From JAYREN01 sp963663375 (GTDB taxonomy: Bacteria > Acidobacteriota > Holophagae > Holophagales > Holophagaceae), in contig OY760195.1 in NCBI GenBank assembly GCA_963663375.1, positions 2,604,001-2,668,000 on the forward strand: a DNA stretch of 64,000 nucleotides, written 5' to 3'. Shown here piece after piece: positions 33,236 through 42,055 of this stretch (its first letter is position 1; every line of letters begins with the position of its first letter). Below the pieces are notes generated by a model that saw only the letters and a list, made by a program, of their open reading frames with translations, did no database searches and had not been told where the DNA came from. The position numbers and the translations under genes were made by a program.

Positions 33236-33411
33236 GACGATTGTGGAGAACCGACAAGATATGGTTCAAATCACTGCATCTTTCCCGGAAAGGCGTTGAT
33301 ACACTCCAGCCAGCACAATCATTCTACAAAGCTGGGTGGACGACATGCCTCATTGGGTGGTCCTGAATCCATGCGAGTGGTCCTCGGGATCCGCCCGGGT
33401 AGAGGTTGGCT

Positions 33412-34275
33412 GTGCTTGAGTTGGTGGAGCTTCGCCGCTTGTTCGAGCGTCTGGATACGCCACCCGCAGGGCGGAAACTGGTCGAGGAAGCTCGCCGGAT
33501 GGCACCTGTGCGGGAGGTCCGGTCCACCAGTAATAACGTCATCACTCGCTTCCATAGCCGAAAGATGGGCCGGATGGTCGATGCCGAGAGCCGCACGGTG
33601 GAATACCCGGCCATCGTCATGTATGAGCACGATCCCAAGGTGCTGGAGTACTACGCCCAGCCCATGCGGCTGGATCTCTTTGTCCAGGAGGTGGGGAAGT
33701 CCAGGCCTTCGCGGATCCAGCACACTCCGGACTTCCTGCTCATCCGGGAGGATGGCATCTGGGTGGAGGAATGGCGGGAGGAGGCGCGCCTCCAGAAGTT
33801 GCAGGCCAAATATCCAGGGCGCTTCCTAAAGGATCTCAGCGGATGGCGCTACCCAGCCGTGGAGGCACACCTACTGGAGAGGGGCATCGGCTACCGACTT
33901 CGCTTGGCCCTGGAGCATCCGCGCATTTACATTCAGAACCTGGTCTTTCTGGCGGATTACCTGCAAGAATCCTGTCCGCCGGTCGAAAAGGCTGCTTTGG
34001 AGACCATGCGTCGGGCCTTCCGTGGTCAGGCGGGGCTGCCGCTGCTGCATCTGATCCAGCGCGGGACCGAAGGGGGGCACCCGGGCTTCACGCCTGATCA
34101 GATCTACAAGGCAATCGCGGATACAGTAAGGGGGGAATTTCCATTCGTGGCTCCAGTGTCTCGAGGTAAACAACGGGCTATTCCTCAAGGACACAATAGA
34201 ATCTCGTCATCCAGAGAGCCGTTCAAAATCTTAGCCAGAGAAGCCGAGGCCAATCCACTGGGACCATTGGACTAG
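33412..34275 (+). CDS. TnsA-like endonuclease (catalytic Lys replaced; possible truncated TnsAB)
   Basis: The 287-aa product resembles the TnsA family of Tn7-like elements, which cuts the 5' transposon ends. The nuclease part has EYPAIVMYEHDPKVLEYY, HTPDFLLIRED with Asp107, and VEEWREEARLQKL. In relatives the last motif reads EEWK, so the PD-(D/E)xK lysine is Arg122 here. A second domain, GWRYPAVEA...YRLR...IQNLVFLADYL, matches the TnsA C-terminal region. The final ~45 residues have no clear match and may be where a TnsAB fusion was truncated. The GTG start at 33412 has AGAGG 6 nt upstream. No tnsB or tnsC follows. Confidence 0.65.
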   Translation: MLELVELRRLFERLDTPPAGRKLVEEARRMAPVREVRSTSNNVITRFHSRKMGRMVDAESRTVEYPAIVMYEHDPKVLEYYAQPMRLDLFVQEVGKSRPSRIQHTPDFLLIREDGIWVEEWREEARLQKLQAKYPGRFLKDLSGWRYPAVEAHLLERGIGYRLRLALEHPRIYIQNLVFLADYLQESCPPVEKAALETMRRAFRGQAGLPLLHLIQRGTEGGHPGFTPDQIYKAIADTVRGEFPFVAPVSRGKQRAIPQGHNRISSSREPFKILAREAEANPLGPLD

Positions 34276-34340
34276 CCAATCCTTGGCTTTCGACTTCACG
34301 CACGCTTCCCGGATAGGCCCTCGCCCCTTTTTGCACCAAA

Positions 34341-34473
34341 CGACACATTATGCTTTCACTTCTGTGCAACGCGACACCTTATGCCTTCTTGAAAGGCTGG
34401 ACTGGGCGCCGAGAGACTGCTTCAACACGCGAAAACGACAATTAAAGCTTCCTCGCTGCGACAAGTTATCCTT
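34341..34473 (+). repeat. Right-end TnsB-like binding-site array
   Basis: There are four copies: cgacacattatgctt (34341), cgacaccttatgcct (34372), cgacaattaaagctt (34436) and cgacaagttatcctt (34459). The last is part of the terminal repeat. Spacings are 31, 64 and 23 bp. The consensus is CGACA-N2-TTATGCTT, with the third copy the weakest. Confidence 0.65.
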
Positions 34474-34482
34474 AACGACACA
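34457..34482 (-). repeat. Right terminal inverted repeat of the Tn7-like element
   Basis: 26 bp, reading tgcgacaagttatcc on the plus strand and ending cgacaca. It mirrors the left repeat and is followed immediately by the GTTTT target copy at 34483-34487. Confidence 0.78.
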
Positions 34483-34630
34483 GTTTTGGTTCCAACACGC
34501 TGGGTGGCCCCAATGCATTTGCCTCACGTTGCGAGGTTATTTTCGTGGGCTTTTGAGGGAAGATGGAGTCCGGCTTCCGTATCTTTTTGAGCGGCGCTCG
34601 GTATCACTTCTTCTTGAATGGAACTCCCCC

Positions 34631-35815
34631 ATGAACGCATCTGCCGATATGCCCATTCCCTCTCAGGATGAACCGATGGAGAAACGGCGCTGGCCCCTCT
34701 GGGTGGGCGCGGGGGTGGTGGTGCTGGTGGGCGTGTTGGTGCTCCGGGGCTGTCTGGGGGGGAAGAAGGACCCGAAGTCCGGGCCCAGGGCGGTGCCGGT
34801 GAGTACGGCCACGGCGAAGAAGGGCGACATGGCCATCAACCTCAACGGGCTGGGCACGGTGACGGCGCTGAACACGGTGACCATCCGCAGCCGGGTGGAC
34901 GGGCAACTGGTGCGCATCGCGTTCCAGGAGGGCCAGTCGGTGCGCCAGGGGGAACTCCTGGCCGAGATCGACCCACGGCCCTTCCAGGTCCAGCTCATGC
35001 AGGCGGAAGGGCAGCGCGCCAAGAACGAGGCGGCCTTCCGCAATGCCTCGGCGGACCTGAAGCGGGTGCGCAGCCTGATGGCCCAGGGCATCGTCTCCCA
35101 GCAGCAATTGGACACTCAGATCGCCCAGGTGGATCAGTTCGAGGCGGCCCTGAAGGCCGACCAGGCCCAGGTGGAGAGCGCGAAATTGAACCTGACGTAC
35201 AGCCGCATCACGGCGCCGGTCGCGGGTCGGGTGGGGCTGCGGCTGGTGGATGTGGGGAACATGGTGCGGGCCAGCGATGCCAGCGGCATCGCCGTGATCG
35301 CGCCGGTGCAGCCCATCAACGTGCTCTTCACGGTGCCCGCGGACAGCATCCAGCAGGTGCTGCAGCAACAGCGCAAAGGGGAAAAACTGCAGGTGGAGGC
35401 CTTCGATCGGGACATGAAGACCCTGCTGGCCACGGGGAGCCTGGCGGCCGTCGATAATCAGGTGGACCCGGCCACGGGCACGGTGAAGCTCAAGGGCCTC
35501 TTCGGCAACGAGAACATGGCCCTGTTTCCCAACCAGTTCGTGCAAGCGCGCCTGCGGCTGGATACCCTGCGCGGAATCGTGATCATTCCTTCCACCGCCA
35601 TCCAGCGCAGCCCCAAGGGCACCTTTGTGTATGTGTTGCGCCCCCAGGACAGCAAGGTGGAAATGCGCATGGTGGAGGTGCAGGCCACCGAGGGCGAGGC
35701 CAGCGCCCTGGCCTCGGGACTCGCTGAGGGAGAAGTGGTGATCACGGTGGGCCTGGAGAAACTCCAGCCCGGCATGACCGTGACCCTGGACAAGGGCGGA
35801 CCCCGGAAAGGCTAG
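34631..35815 (+). CDS. mdtA: RND efflux periplasmic adaptor (MdtA-like)
   Basis: The 394-aa membrane fusion protein links the inner-membrane RND pump to an outer-membrane channel. It has an N-terminal membrane anchor (WPLWVGAGVVVLVGVLVLRG), the lipoyl half-motifs GTVTALNTVTIRSRVDGQL and NLTYSRITAPVAGRVGLRLV, a coiled-coil hairpin (SADLKRVRSLMAQGIVSQQQ...), and a beta-barrel/MP domain (IVIIPSTAIQRSPKGTFVYV). The start was set at the ATG at 34631; the open frame extends upstream through transposon DNA but that part is not protein-like. Two RND pump genes follow, as in mdtABC. Confidence 0.9.
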   Translation: MNASADMPIPSQDEPMEKRRWPLWVGAGVVVLVGVLVLRGCLGGKKDPKSGPRAVPVSTATAKKGDMAINLNGLGTVTALNTVTIRSRVDGQLVRIAFQEGQSVRQGELLAEIDPRPFQVQLMQAEGQRAKNEAAFRNASADLKRVRSLMAQGIVSQQQLDTQIAQVDQFEAALKADQAQVESAKLNLTYSRITAPVAGRVGLRLVDVGNMVRASDASGIAVIAPVQPINVLFTVPADSIQQVLQQQRKGEKLQVEAFDRDMKTLLATGSLAAVDNQVDPATGTVKLKGLFGNENMALFPNQFVQARLRLDTLRGIVIIPSTAIQRSPKGTFVYVLRPQDSKVEMRMVEVQATEGEASALASGLAEGEVVITVGLEKLQPGMTVTLDKGGPRKG

Positions 35816-35863
35816 GGGCGGCTTCTTGCCTTCGTCCGCTGATCGCCCTTTGAGGATTGCGCC

Positions 35864-38800
35864 GTGAATCTCTCCCGCCCCTTCATCCTGCGCCCCATCG
35901 CCACCTCCTTGCTCATGGCGGGGCTGCTGCTGGTGGGCTTCATCGCCTTCAAGCAGTTGCCGGTCTCGGCGCTGCCCCAGGTGGACTACCCCACCATCCA
36001 GGTGGTGACCTTCTATCCGGGGGCGAGCCCCGATGTGATGGCCTCGGCCATCACCGCGCCCCTGGAGCGGCAGTTCGGCCAGTTGCCGGGGCTCAACCGC
36101 ATGTCCTCCACCAGCTCCGGGGGCAGCTCCATCATCACGCTGCAGTTCGTGCTGGATCTGAACATCGATGTGGCGGAGCAGCAGGTGCAGGCGGCCCTGA
36201 ACGCGGCGGGCAACTTCCTGCCCCGGGATCTCCCCAATCCGCCCATCTACAGCAAGGTGAACCCGGCGGATTCGCCCATCCTCACCCTGGCGCTCACGTC
36301 GAAATCCCTGCCCCTGTCCAAGGTGCAGGATCTGGCGGACACCCGCCTGGCCCAGAAAATATCCCAGTTGCCGGGGGTGGGGCTGGTGAGCTTAAGCGGG
36401 GGGCAGAAGCCCGCGGTGCGGATCCAGGCCAACCCGGGGGCGCTGTCGGCCTATGGCCTGACCATGGCCGATGTGCGGACCGCGGTGGCCCAGGCCAACG
36501 TGAACCAGGCCAAGGGCAGCTTCGACGGCGCCCGTCAGGCCTATGCCATCGGGGCCAACGATCAGATCTTGAGCAGCGAGGAATACACGCCCCTGGTGAT
36601 CGCCTACCGGAATGGCGCGGCCGTGACCCTGGGGGACGTGGCGACGGTGGTGGACGGGGTGGAGAACGTCCGCCAGGCCGCGTGGATGAACACGACACCT
36701 GCGGTCATCCTGAACATCCAGCGGCAGCCCGGCGCCAACATTATCGCCGTAGTGGATCGGGTCAAGGACCTGCTGCCGCAACTGCGGGCCTCGCTGCCCT
36801 CCGCCGTGGAGCTGGCCATCCTGACGGACCGCACGGTCACCATTCGCGCCTCGGTGGCGGATGTGGAATTCGAACTGATGCTCACCATCGCCCTGGTGGT
36901 GATGGTGATCTTCCTGTTCCTGCGCACGATCGCGGCCACCATCATTCCCAGCGTGGCGGTGCCCCTCTCCATCGTGGGCACCTTCGGCGTGATGTACCTG
37001 CTGGGCTACAGCCTGAACAACCTCACCCTGATGGCCTTGACCATCTCCACGGGCTTTGTGGTGGACGATGCCATCGTGATGATCGAGAACATCATGCGCT
37101 ACATCGAGGAGGGCGAGCCGCCCCTGCAGGCGGCCCTCAAGGGCGCGGGGCAGATCGGGTTCACCATCCTCTCGCTGACGGTCTCGCTCATCGCCGTGCT
37201 CATTCCGCTGCTCTTCATGGGCGATATCGTGGGCCGCCTCTTCCGGGAGTTCGCGGTCACCCTCAGCGTGACCATCCTGGTTTCTGCAGTGGTCTCCCTA
37301 ACGCTGACGCCCATGATGTGCGCCAAGCTCCTGGGCCATCAGCGGGAGAACGAACAGGGACGGTTCTACCAGGCCTCGGAGCGGGTCTTCAATCGCGTCA
37401 TTGCGTTCTACGGCCGCACCCTGACCTGGGTGCTGGCGCGCCAGAAGGCCACGCTCTGGGTGGCGGTGGCTACGCTGGCATCCACGATCCTGCTCTATCT
37501 GGCCATCCCGAAGGGCTTCTTTCCCGTGCAGGACACGGGCGTGATCCTGGGTATTTCCGAGGCGCCCCAGAGCATCTCCTTTGCGGCCATGGCCGAACGC
37601 CAGCAGGCGCTGGCGGTCACCATCCTGCAGGATCCCGCAGTGGCGAGCCTGTCCTCCTTCATCGGGATCGATGGCACCAACACCACCCAGAACAGTGGGC
37701 GCATCCAAATCAACCTGAAGCCCATCGAGGAACGGAAACTCAGCGCCAGCGAGGTCATCCGCCGACTCCAACCCGAACTGGCCCGGGTCTCGGGCATCCA
37801 GCTCTTCATGCAGCCGGTGCAGGATCTCTCGGTGGAAGACCGGGTGAGCCGGACCCAGTTCCAGTACACCCTGGAGGATGCCGACACCAAGGAGCTGAAC
37901 CAATGGAGCGAGGCCTTCGTCGCCAAGCTCCAGGCCATGCCCGAACTCCGGGACGTGGCCAGCGATCTCCAGAATTCAGGGCTCCAGGCCCGGGTGGTGC
38001 TGGATCGCACCACGGCCTCGCGGCTGGGGATCACGCCCCAGATGCTGGATGATGCCCTGTACGACGCTTTCGGCCAGCGCCAGATTTCCACGATGTTCAC
38101 CCAGCTCAACCAGTACCGGGTGGTGCTGGAGGCCCCGCCGGGCATGCTCCAGCGCCCGGAGGATCTCCAGAACATCTACGTGCGTTCGGCCTCCGGGGGC
38201 GCGGTGCCCCTCAGCGCCTTCACCCGTCTGGAGACCACCACCGCGCCCCTGGCGATCAATCATCAAGGTCAGTTCCCGGCGGTCACCATCTCCTTCAACC
38301 TGGCACCGGGCGTGTCCCTGGGGGATGCGGTGAAGGTGATCGAAGGAGTGAAGCGGGAGATCGATATGCCCCCGAGCATCAAGGGCAGTTTCCAGGGCAC
38401 GGCCCAGGCCTTCCGAGCCTCCTTGGTGAATACGCCCTTCCTCATCCTGGCGGCGGTGCTGACGGTCTACATCCTGCTGGGCGTGTTGTACGAGAGCTAC
38501 ATCCACCCCATCACGATCCTGTCCACTTTGCCCTCGGCGGCGGTCGGCGCCCTGCTGTCGCTAATGCTCTGCCGCACGGACTTCAGCGTCATCGCCCTCA
38601 TCGGCATCATCCTGCTCATCGGCATCGTGGAGAAGAACGCGATCATGATGATCGACTTCGCCCTGGAGGCGGAGCGCAAGGAGGGCCTGGAGCCCACACC
38701 CGCCATCTACCAGGCGGCGCTCTTGCGCTTCCGCCCCATCATCATGACGACCCTCGCGGCCATGCTGGGGGGCGTGCCCCTGGCCCTGAGCAGCGGTGTG

Positions 38801-38968
38801 GGTTCCGAATTGCGCCGCCCCTTGGGCATCGCCATCGTGGGTGGCCTGATTTTCAGCCAGGTGCTGACCCTGTATACGACTCCCGTGATCTACATCGCCT
38901 TCGACCGGCTTGCGCGCCGCCTGCGGCGTGCGAAGGGGACTGCACCCCGTGTCGCGGACGAGGCGTAG
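35864..38968 (+). CDS. mdtB: RND multidrug transporter, MdtB-like
   Basis: The 1034-aa HAE1-family pump begins NLSRPFILRPIATSLLMAGL, the MdtB/MdtC-type start. It has 12 membrane segments and two large periplasmic loops. The proton-relay helix carries GFVVDDAIVMIEN, with the conserved DD pair. Further family blocks include FFPVQDTGVILG, PITILSTLPSAAVGALLSL and IGIVEKNAIMMIDFAL. The GTG start at 35864 follows the adaptor gene by 48 bp. It ends with TAG directly abutting the next ATG, so the two pump genes are coupled and likely form a hetero-oligomer. Confidence 0.92.
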   Translation: MNLSRPFILRPIATSLLMAGLLLVGFIAFKQLPVSALPQVDYPTIQVVTFYPGASPDVMASAITAPLERQFGQLPGLNRMSSTSSGGSSIITLQFVLDLNIDVAEQQVQAALNAAGNFLPRDLPNPPIYSKVNPADSPILTLALTSKSLPLSKVQDLADTRLAQKISQLPGVGLVSLSGGQKPAVRIQANPGALSAYGLTMADVRTAVAQANVNQAKGSFDGARQAYAIGANDQILSSEEYTPLVIAYRNGAAVTLGDVATVVDGVENVRQAAWMNTTPAVILNIQRQPGANIIAVVDRVKDLLPQLRASLPSAVELAILTDRTVTIRASVADVEFELMLTIALVVMVIFLFLRTIAATIIPSVAVPLSIVGTFGVMYLLGYSLNNLTLMALTISTGFVVDDAIVMIENIMRYIEEGEPPLQAALKGAGQIGFTILSLTVSLIAVLIPLLFMGDIVGRLFREFAVTLSVTILVSAVVSLTLTPMMCAKLLGHQRENEQGRFYQASERVFNRVIAFYGRTLTWVLARQKATLWVAVATLASTILLYLAIPKGFFPVQDTGVILGISEAPQSISFAAMAERQQALAVTILQDPAVASLSSFIGIDGTNTTQNSGRIQINLKPIEERKLSASEVIRRLQPELARVSGIQLFMQPVQDLSVEDRVSRTQFQYTLEDADTKELNQWSEAFVAKLQAMPELRDVASDLQNSGLQARVVLDRTTASRLGITPQMLDDALYDAFGQRQISTMFTQLNQYRVVLEAPPGMLQRPEDLQNIYVRSASGGAVPLSAFTRLETTTAPLAINHQGQFPAVTISFNLAPGVSLGDAVKVIEGVKREIDMPPSIKGSFQGTAQAFRASLVNTPFLILAAVLTVYILLGVLYESYIHPITILSTLPSAAVGALLSLMLCRTDFSVIALIGIILLIGIVEKNAIMMIDFALEAERKEGLEPTPAIYQAALLRFRPIIMTTLAAMLGGVPLALSSGVGSELRRPLGIAIVGGLIFSQVLTLYTTPVIYIAFDRLARRLRRAKGTAPRVADEA

Positions 38969-41900
38969 ATGAGCATATCCGCGCCCTTCATCCGGCGCCC
39001 CGTGGCGACCACGCTGCTGACGGTGGCGTTGGCGCTGCTGGGGATCATCGCCTACCAGTTCCTGCCGGTGGCGCCGCTGCCCCAGGTGGAGTTCCCTACC
39101 ATCCAGGTCTCGGCCAACCTGCCGGGGGCCAGCCCGGAGACCATGGCCTCCTCCGTGGCCACACCCTTGGAGCGACAGTTTGGGCGCATCGCGGGGGTGA
39201 CGGAGATGACCTCCGCGTCCTCCCTGGGTGGCACCGACATCACCCTGCAGTTCGATCTGAACCGCAACATCGACGCCGCCGGACGGGATGTTCAGGCGGC
39301 CATCAACGCCTCGAGGGGCAATCTCCCGGCGAATCTGCCCAACAATCCCTCGTACCGCAAAGTGAATCCCGCGGATTCGCCGGTGCTGATCTTGGGGCTC
39401 ACTTCGACCCTCCTGTCCCGGGAGAAGATGTACGACGTCGCCAGCACCGTGCTCCAGCAGAAGCTCAGCCAGGTCAAGGGCGTCGGCCAGGTCTTCGTGC
39501 GGGGCGGGGCGCTCCCGGCGGTGCGGGTGGAGGTGAATCCCATCGCCCTGAATTCCCGGGGCCTGGGGCTGGAAGAAGTCCGAATGGCGATCATGCAGGC
39601 CAATCTCAACCGGCCCAAGGGGGATATCTCGGTGGGGGATCGCACCTGGTCCATCACCGCCAACGACCAGATCCTGACGGCGGCGGACTACCAGCCGCTG
39701 ATCCTCACCTACCGCTCCGGCGCCGCCCTGCGGTTGTCAGACGTGGCCAGGGTCACGGACTCGGTGGAGAACGTGCGGAACGCAGGGCTCACCAACGGCC
39801 AGCCCGCCATCATGGTCATGGTCTTCCGCCAGCCGGACGCCAACATCATCGAGACTGTGGACCGCGTGCGAGCCATGCTGCCGGAACTCCAGACGGCCCT
39901 GCCGCCCAGCATGGAGATGCGGGTGCTCATCGATGCCACCCGGACCATCCGGGCCTCGGTCTCGGATGTGCAGCTCGCCCTGATGATCTCCATCGGCCTG
40001 GTCATATTGGTGGTCTTCCTGTTCCTGCGCAGCGTGCGGTCCACGCTCATTCCCAGCGTGGTCGTGCCCATCTCGCTGGTGGGCACTTTCGGGGTGATGT
40101 ACCTGCTGGGGTTCACCATCGACAATCTCTCCTTGATGGCCCTGACGGTGGCCACGGGCTTCGTGGTGGACGATGCCATCGTGGTGGTGGAGAACATCAC
40201 CCGCCACCTGGAGAACGGGATGAAGCCCATGCAGGCCGCCCTCCACGGCGCCCAGGAGATCGGTTCCACCGTAGTGTCCATCAGCATCTCCCTAGTGGCC
40301 GTGTTCATTCCGATCCTGCTCATGGGCGGCATAGTGGGGCGCCTCTTCCGGGAATTCGCCATCACGCTCTCGGTGGCCATCGCCATCTCCATGGTCATCT
40401 CCCTGACGACCACGCCGATGATGTGTTCGCGGCTGCTGCGGCCCCACGGAGAAGAGCGCCATGGGCGTCTCTTTCAGGCCAGCGAGCGGCTCTTTCAGCG
40501 AGTCATGGGGCAGTACGAGCGCTCCCTTCGCTGGGTGCTGAGGCACCAATTCACCACACTGATGGTGGCGGTGGGCACGGCCCTCGCCACGGTGATCCTC
40601 TACATCTACGTTCCGAAAGGCTTCTTCCCCCAGCAGGACACCGGGAGGATCAATGGCACCATCCAGGCCGCCCAGGACATCTCTTTCCAGGGCCTGGAAA
40701 AGCTCATGGTCCAGTTCGTGGACATCGTTCAGAAGGATCCGGGCGTGGAGAACGTGACGGCCTTCGTGGGGGGCGGCAACACGGGGCGGATGTTCGCCTC
40801 CCTCAAGCCCAACAACGAGCGCAGGGAAACCGCCGACCAGATCATCGCCCGCATCCGGACCAAGGCGGCGCCCATTCCGGGCGCGACCCTCATCATGCAA
40901 TCCGTGCAGGATCTCCGCATGGGAGGCCGCATGGGCGGCGCCCAGTACCAGTACACGCTGCAGGCCGATGATTCCAAGGATCTGCTGGACTGGGCGCCCC
41001 AGGTGCTGCAGAAGCTCCGCACGGTGCCGCAGCTGGTGGACGTCAATACCGACCTGCAGAACAAGGGCCTGGAGGCGCGTCTGGTGATCGATCGGGCCAC
41101 GGCGGCGCGCCTTGGGATCAGCACCCAGTTAATCGACAACACTCTGTACGACGCCTTCGGCCAGCGCTACGTCTCCACGATGTACATGCCTCTGAATCAG
41201 TACCGGGTGGTGCTGACCATGGACTCCCAGTTCCTCCAGACGCCCGAGGGATTAGGGCACATCTATATCCGCTCCCGCCAGGGGACACTGGTTCCCCTGA
41301 GCACCCTCGCCCACTTCGAGCGAAACGATACGGCCCTCTCCGTCAATCACCAGGGGCAGCTGCCCTCGGTGACCATCTCCTTCAACCTCTCGCCAGGAAT
41401 ATCCCTGGGCGAGGCCGTGGGGGCCATCGACAAGGCCCAGGGTGAGATCGGCCTGCCGGGCACTATCCGCGGCACCTACATGGGCACCGCCCAGGCCTTC
41501 AAGGACTCTCTGGCCAATCAACCCTGGTTGATCCTGGCGGCGCTGCTGGTGGTCTACATCGTGCTCGGGGTGCTGTACGAGAGTCTGATCCACCCCATCA
41601 CGATCCTCTCCACGCTACCCTCCGCGGGGGTCGGAGCCCTGCTGGCGCTCCTCCTGTTCCGAACGGAGCTCAGCGTCATCGCCTTCATCGGCATCATTCT
41701 GCTCATCGGCATCGTCAAGAAGAACGCCATCCTGATGATCGACTTCGCCATCGGCGTGGAGCGTCGCGAGGGCAAGACGCCCGAGGAATCCATCTTCCAG
41801 GCCTGCATGCTCCGCTTCCGGCCCATCACCATGACCACCATGGCCGCCATGCTGGGTGGCCTGCCCCTGGCCATCGGCATGGGCACGGGCTCGGAAATGC

Positions 41901-42055
41901 GCCGCCCTCTGGGCATTGCCATCGTCGGGGGCCTGTTCTTCAGCCAGCTGCTCACTATCTACACCACGCCGGTCATCTACCTCTACATGGATCGGCTGAG
42001 GCTTAGGTGGGCCGCTATCAGTGGACGGTATCTTCCGGGTCGACCAAGGGCGTGA
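38969..42055 (+). CDS. mdtC: RND multidrug transporter, MdtC-like
   Basis: The 1028-aa paralogue of the preceding pump has the same organisation: SISAPFIRRPVATTLLTVAL at the start, GFVVDDAIVVVENITR with the DD pair, YVPKGFFPQQDTGRINGTI, and IGIVKKNAILMIDFAIG. In E. coli MdtB and MdtC assemble as a mixed trimer with one adaptor, MdtA, which fits this arrangement. No outer-membrane TolC-type channel gene is present in the cluster. The end overlaps the convergent pssA gene by 38 bp. Confidence 0.92.
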   Translation: MSISAPFIRRPVATTLLTVALALLGIIAYQFLPVAPLPQVEFPTIQVSANLPGASPETMASSVATPLERQFGRIAGVTEMTSASSLGGTDITLQFDLNRNIDAAGRDVQAAINASRGNLPANLPNNPSYRKVNPADSPVLILGLTSTLLSREKMYDVASTVLQQKLSQVKGVGQVFVRGGALPAVRVEVNPIALNSRGLGLEEVRMAIMQANLNRPKGDISVGDRTWSITANDQILTAADYQPLILTYRSGAALRLSDVARVTDSVENVRNAGLTNGQPAIMVMVFRQPDANIIETVDRVRAMLPELQTALPPSMEMRVLIDATRTIRASVSDVQLALMISIGLVILVVFLFLRSVRSTLIPSVVVPISLVGTFGVMYLLGFTIDNLSLMALTVATGFVVDDAIVVVENITRHLENGMKPMQAALHGAQEIGSTVVSISISLVAVFIPILLMGGIVGRLFREFAITLSVAIAISMVISLTTTPMMCSRLLRPHGEERHGRLFQASERLFQRVMGQYERSLRWVLRHQFTTLMVAVGTALATVILYIYVPKGFFPQQDTGRINGTIQAAQDISFQGLEKLMVQFVDIVQKDPGVENVTAFVGGGNTGRMFASLKPNNERRETADQIIARIRTKAAPIPGATLIMQSVQDLRMGGRMGGAQYQYTLQADDSKDLLDWAPQVLQKLRTVPQLVDVNTDLQNKGLEARLVIDRATAARLGISTQLIDNTLYDAFGQRYVSTMYMPLNQYRVVLTMDSQFLQTPEGLGHIYIRSRQGTLVPLSTLAHFERNDTALSVNHQGQLPSVTISFNLSPGISLGEAVGAIDKAQGEIGLPGTIRGTYMGTAQAFKDSLANQPWLILAALLVVYIVLGVLYESLIHPITILSTLPSAGVGALLALLLFRTELSVIAFIGIILLIGIVKKNAILMIDFAIGVERREGKTPEESIFQACMLRFRPITMTTMAAMLGGLPLAIGMGTGSEMRRPLGIAIVGGLFFSQLLTIYTTPVIYLYMDRLRLRWAAISGRYLPGRPRA

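Larger units (their letters stand above)
32860..34482 (+). mobile_element. Small Tn7-like element (non-autonomous), 1,623 bp
   Basis: The left end begins TGTGTCGTAAACTATAAAA and the right end, read inward on the other strand, begins TGTGTCGTTAAGGATAACT; both continue to TGTCGCA, giving 26-bp inverted repeats with 5 mismatches. GTTTT is duplicated outside both ends (32855-32859 and 34483-34487), a 5-bp duplication as Tn7 elements make. Several copies of a CGACA-N2-3-TATG-type motif lie inside both ends like TnsB sites. The only gene is TnsA-like. tnsB, tnsC and targeting genes are missing, so it should need another element to move. It sits 31 bp downstream of ssrA, comparable to Tn7 downstream of glmS. 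Confidence 0.8.
34276..34630 (+). other. Right end of the element and spacer before the RND operon
   Basis: This gene-free stretch holds the right-end motif copies at 34341, 34372, 34436 and 34459, all in one orientation, then the right repeat and the GTTTT duplication. After 34487 about 140 bp of ordinary spacer lead to the RND operon. That part shows no promoter I can defend. Before the insertion, this spacer would have been joined directly to the tmRNA terminator. Confidence 0.6.

Noticed and set aside
34283..34630. Extended N-terminus of the MdtA-like adaptor
   Set aside because: The upstream part of the open frame covers the element's right end and spacer and does not look like protein; the ATG at 34631 precedes the membrane anchor in the expected place.
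35857..38052. A 731-aa frame overlapping the MdtB-like gene
   Set aside because: Same-strand shadow frame with Gly/His/Pro-rich text; the MdtB frame carries all known RND motifs.
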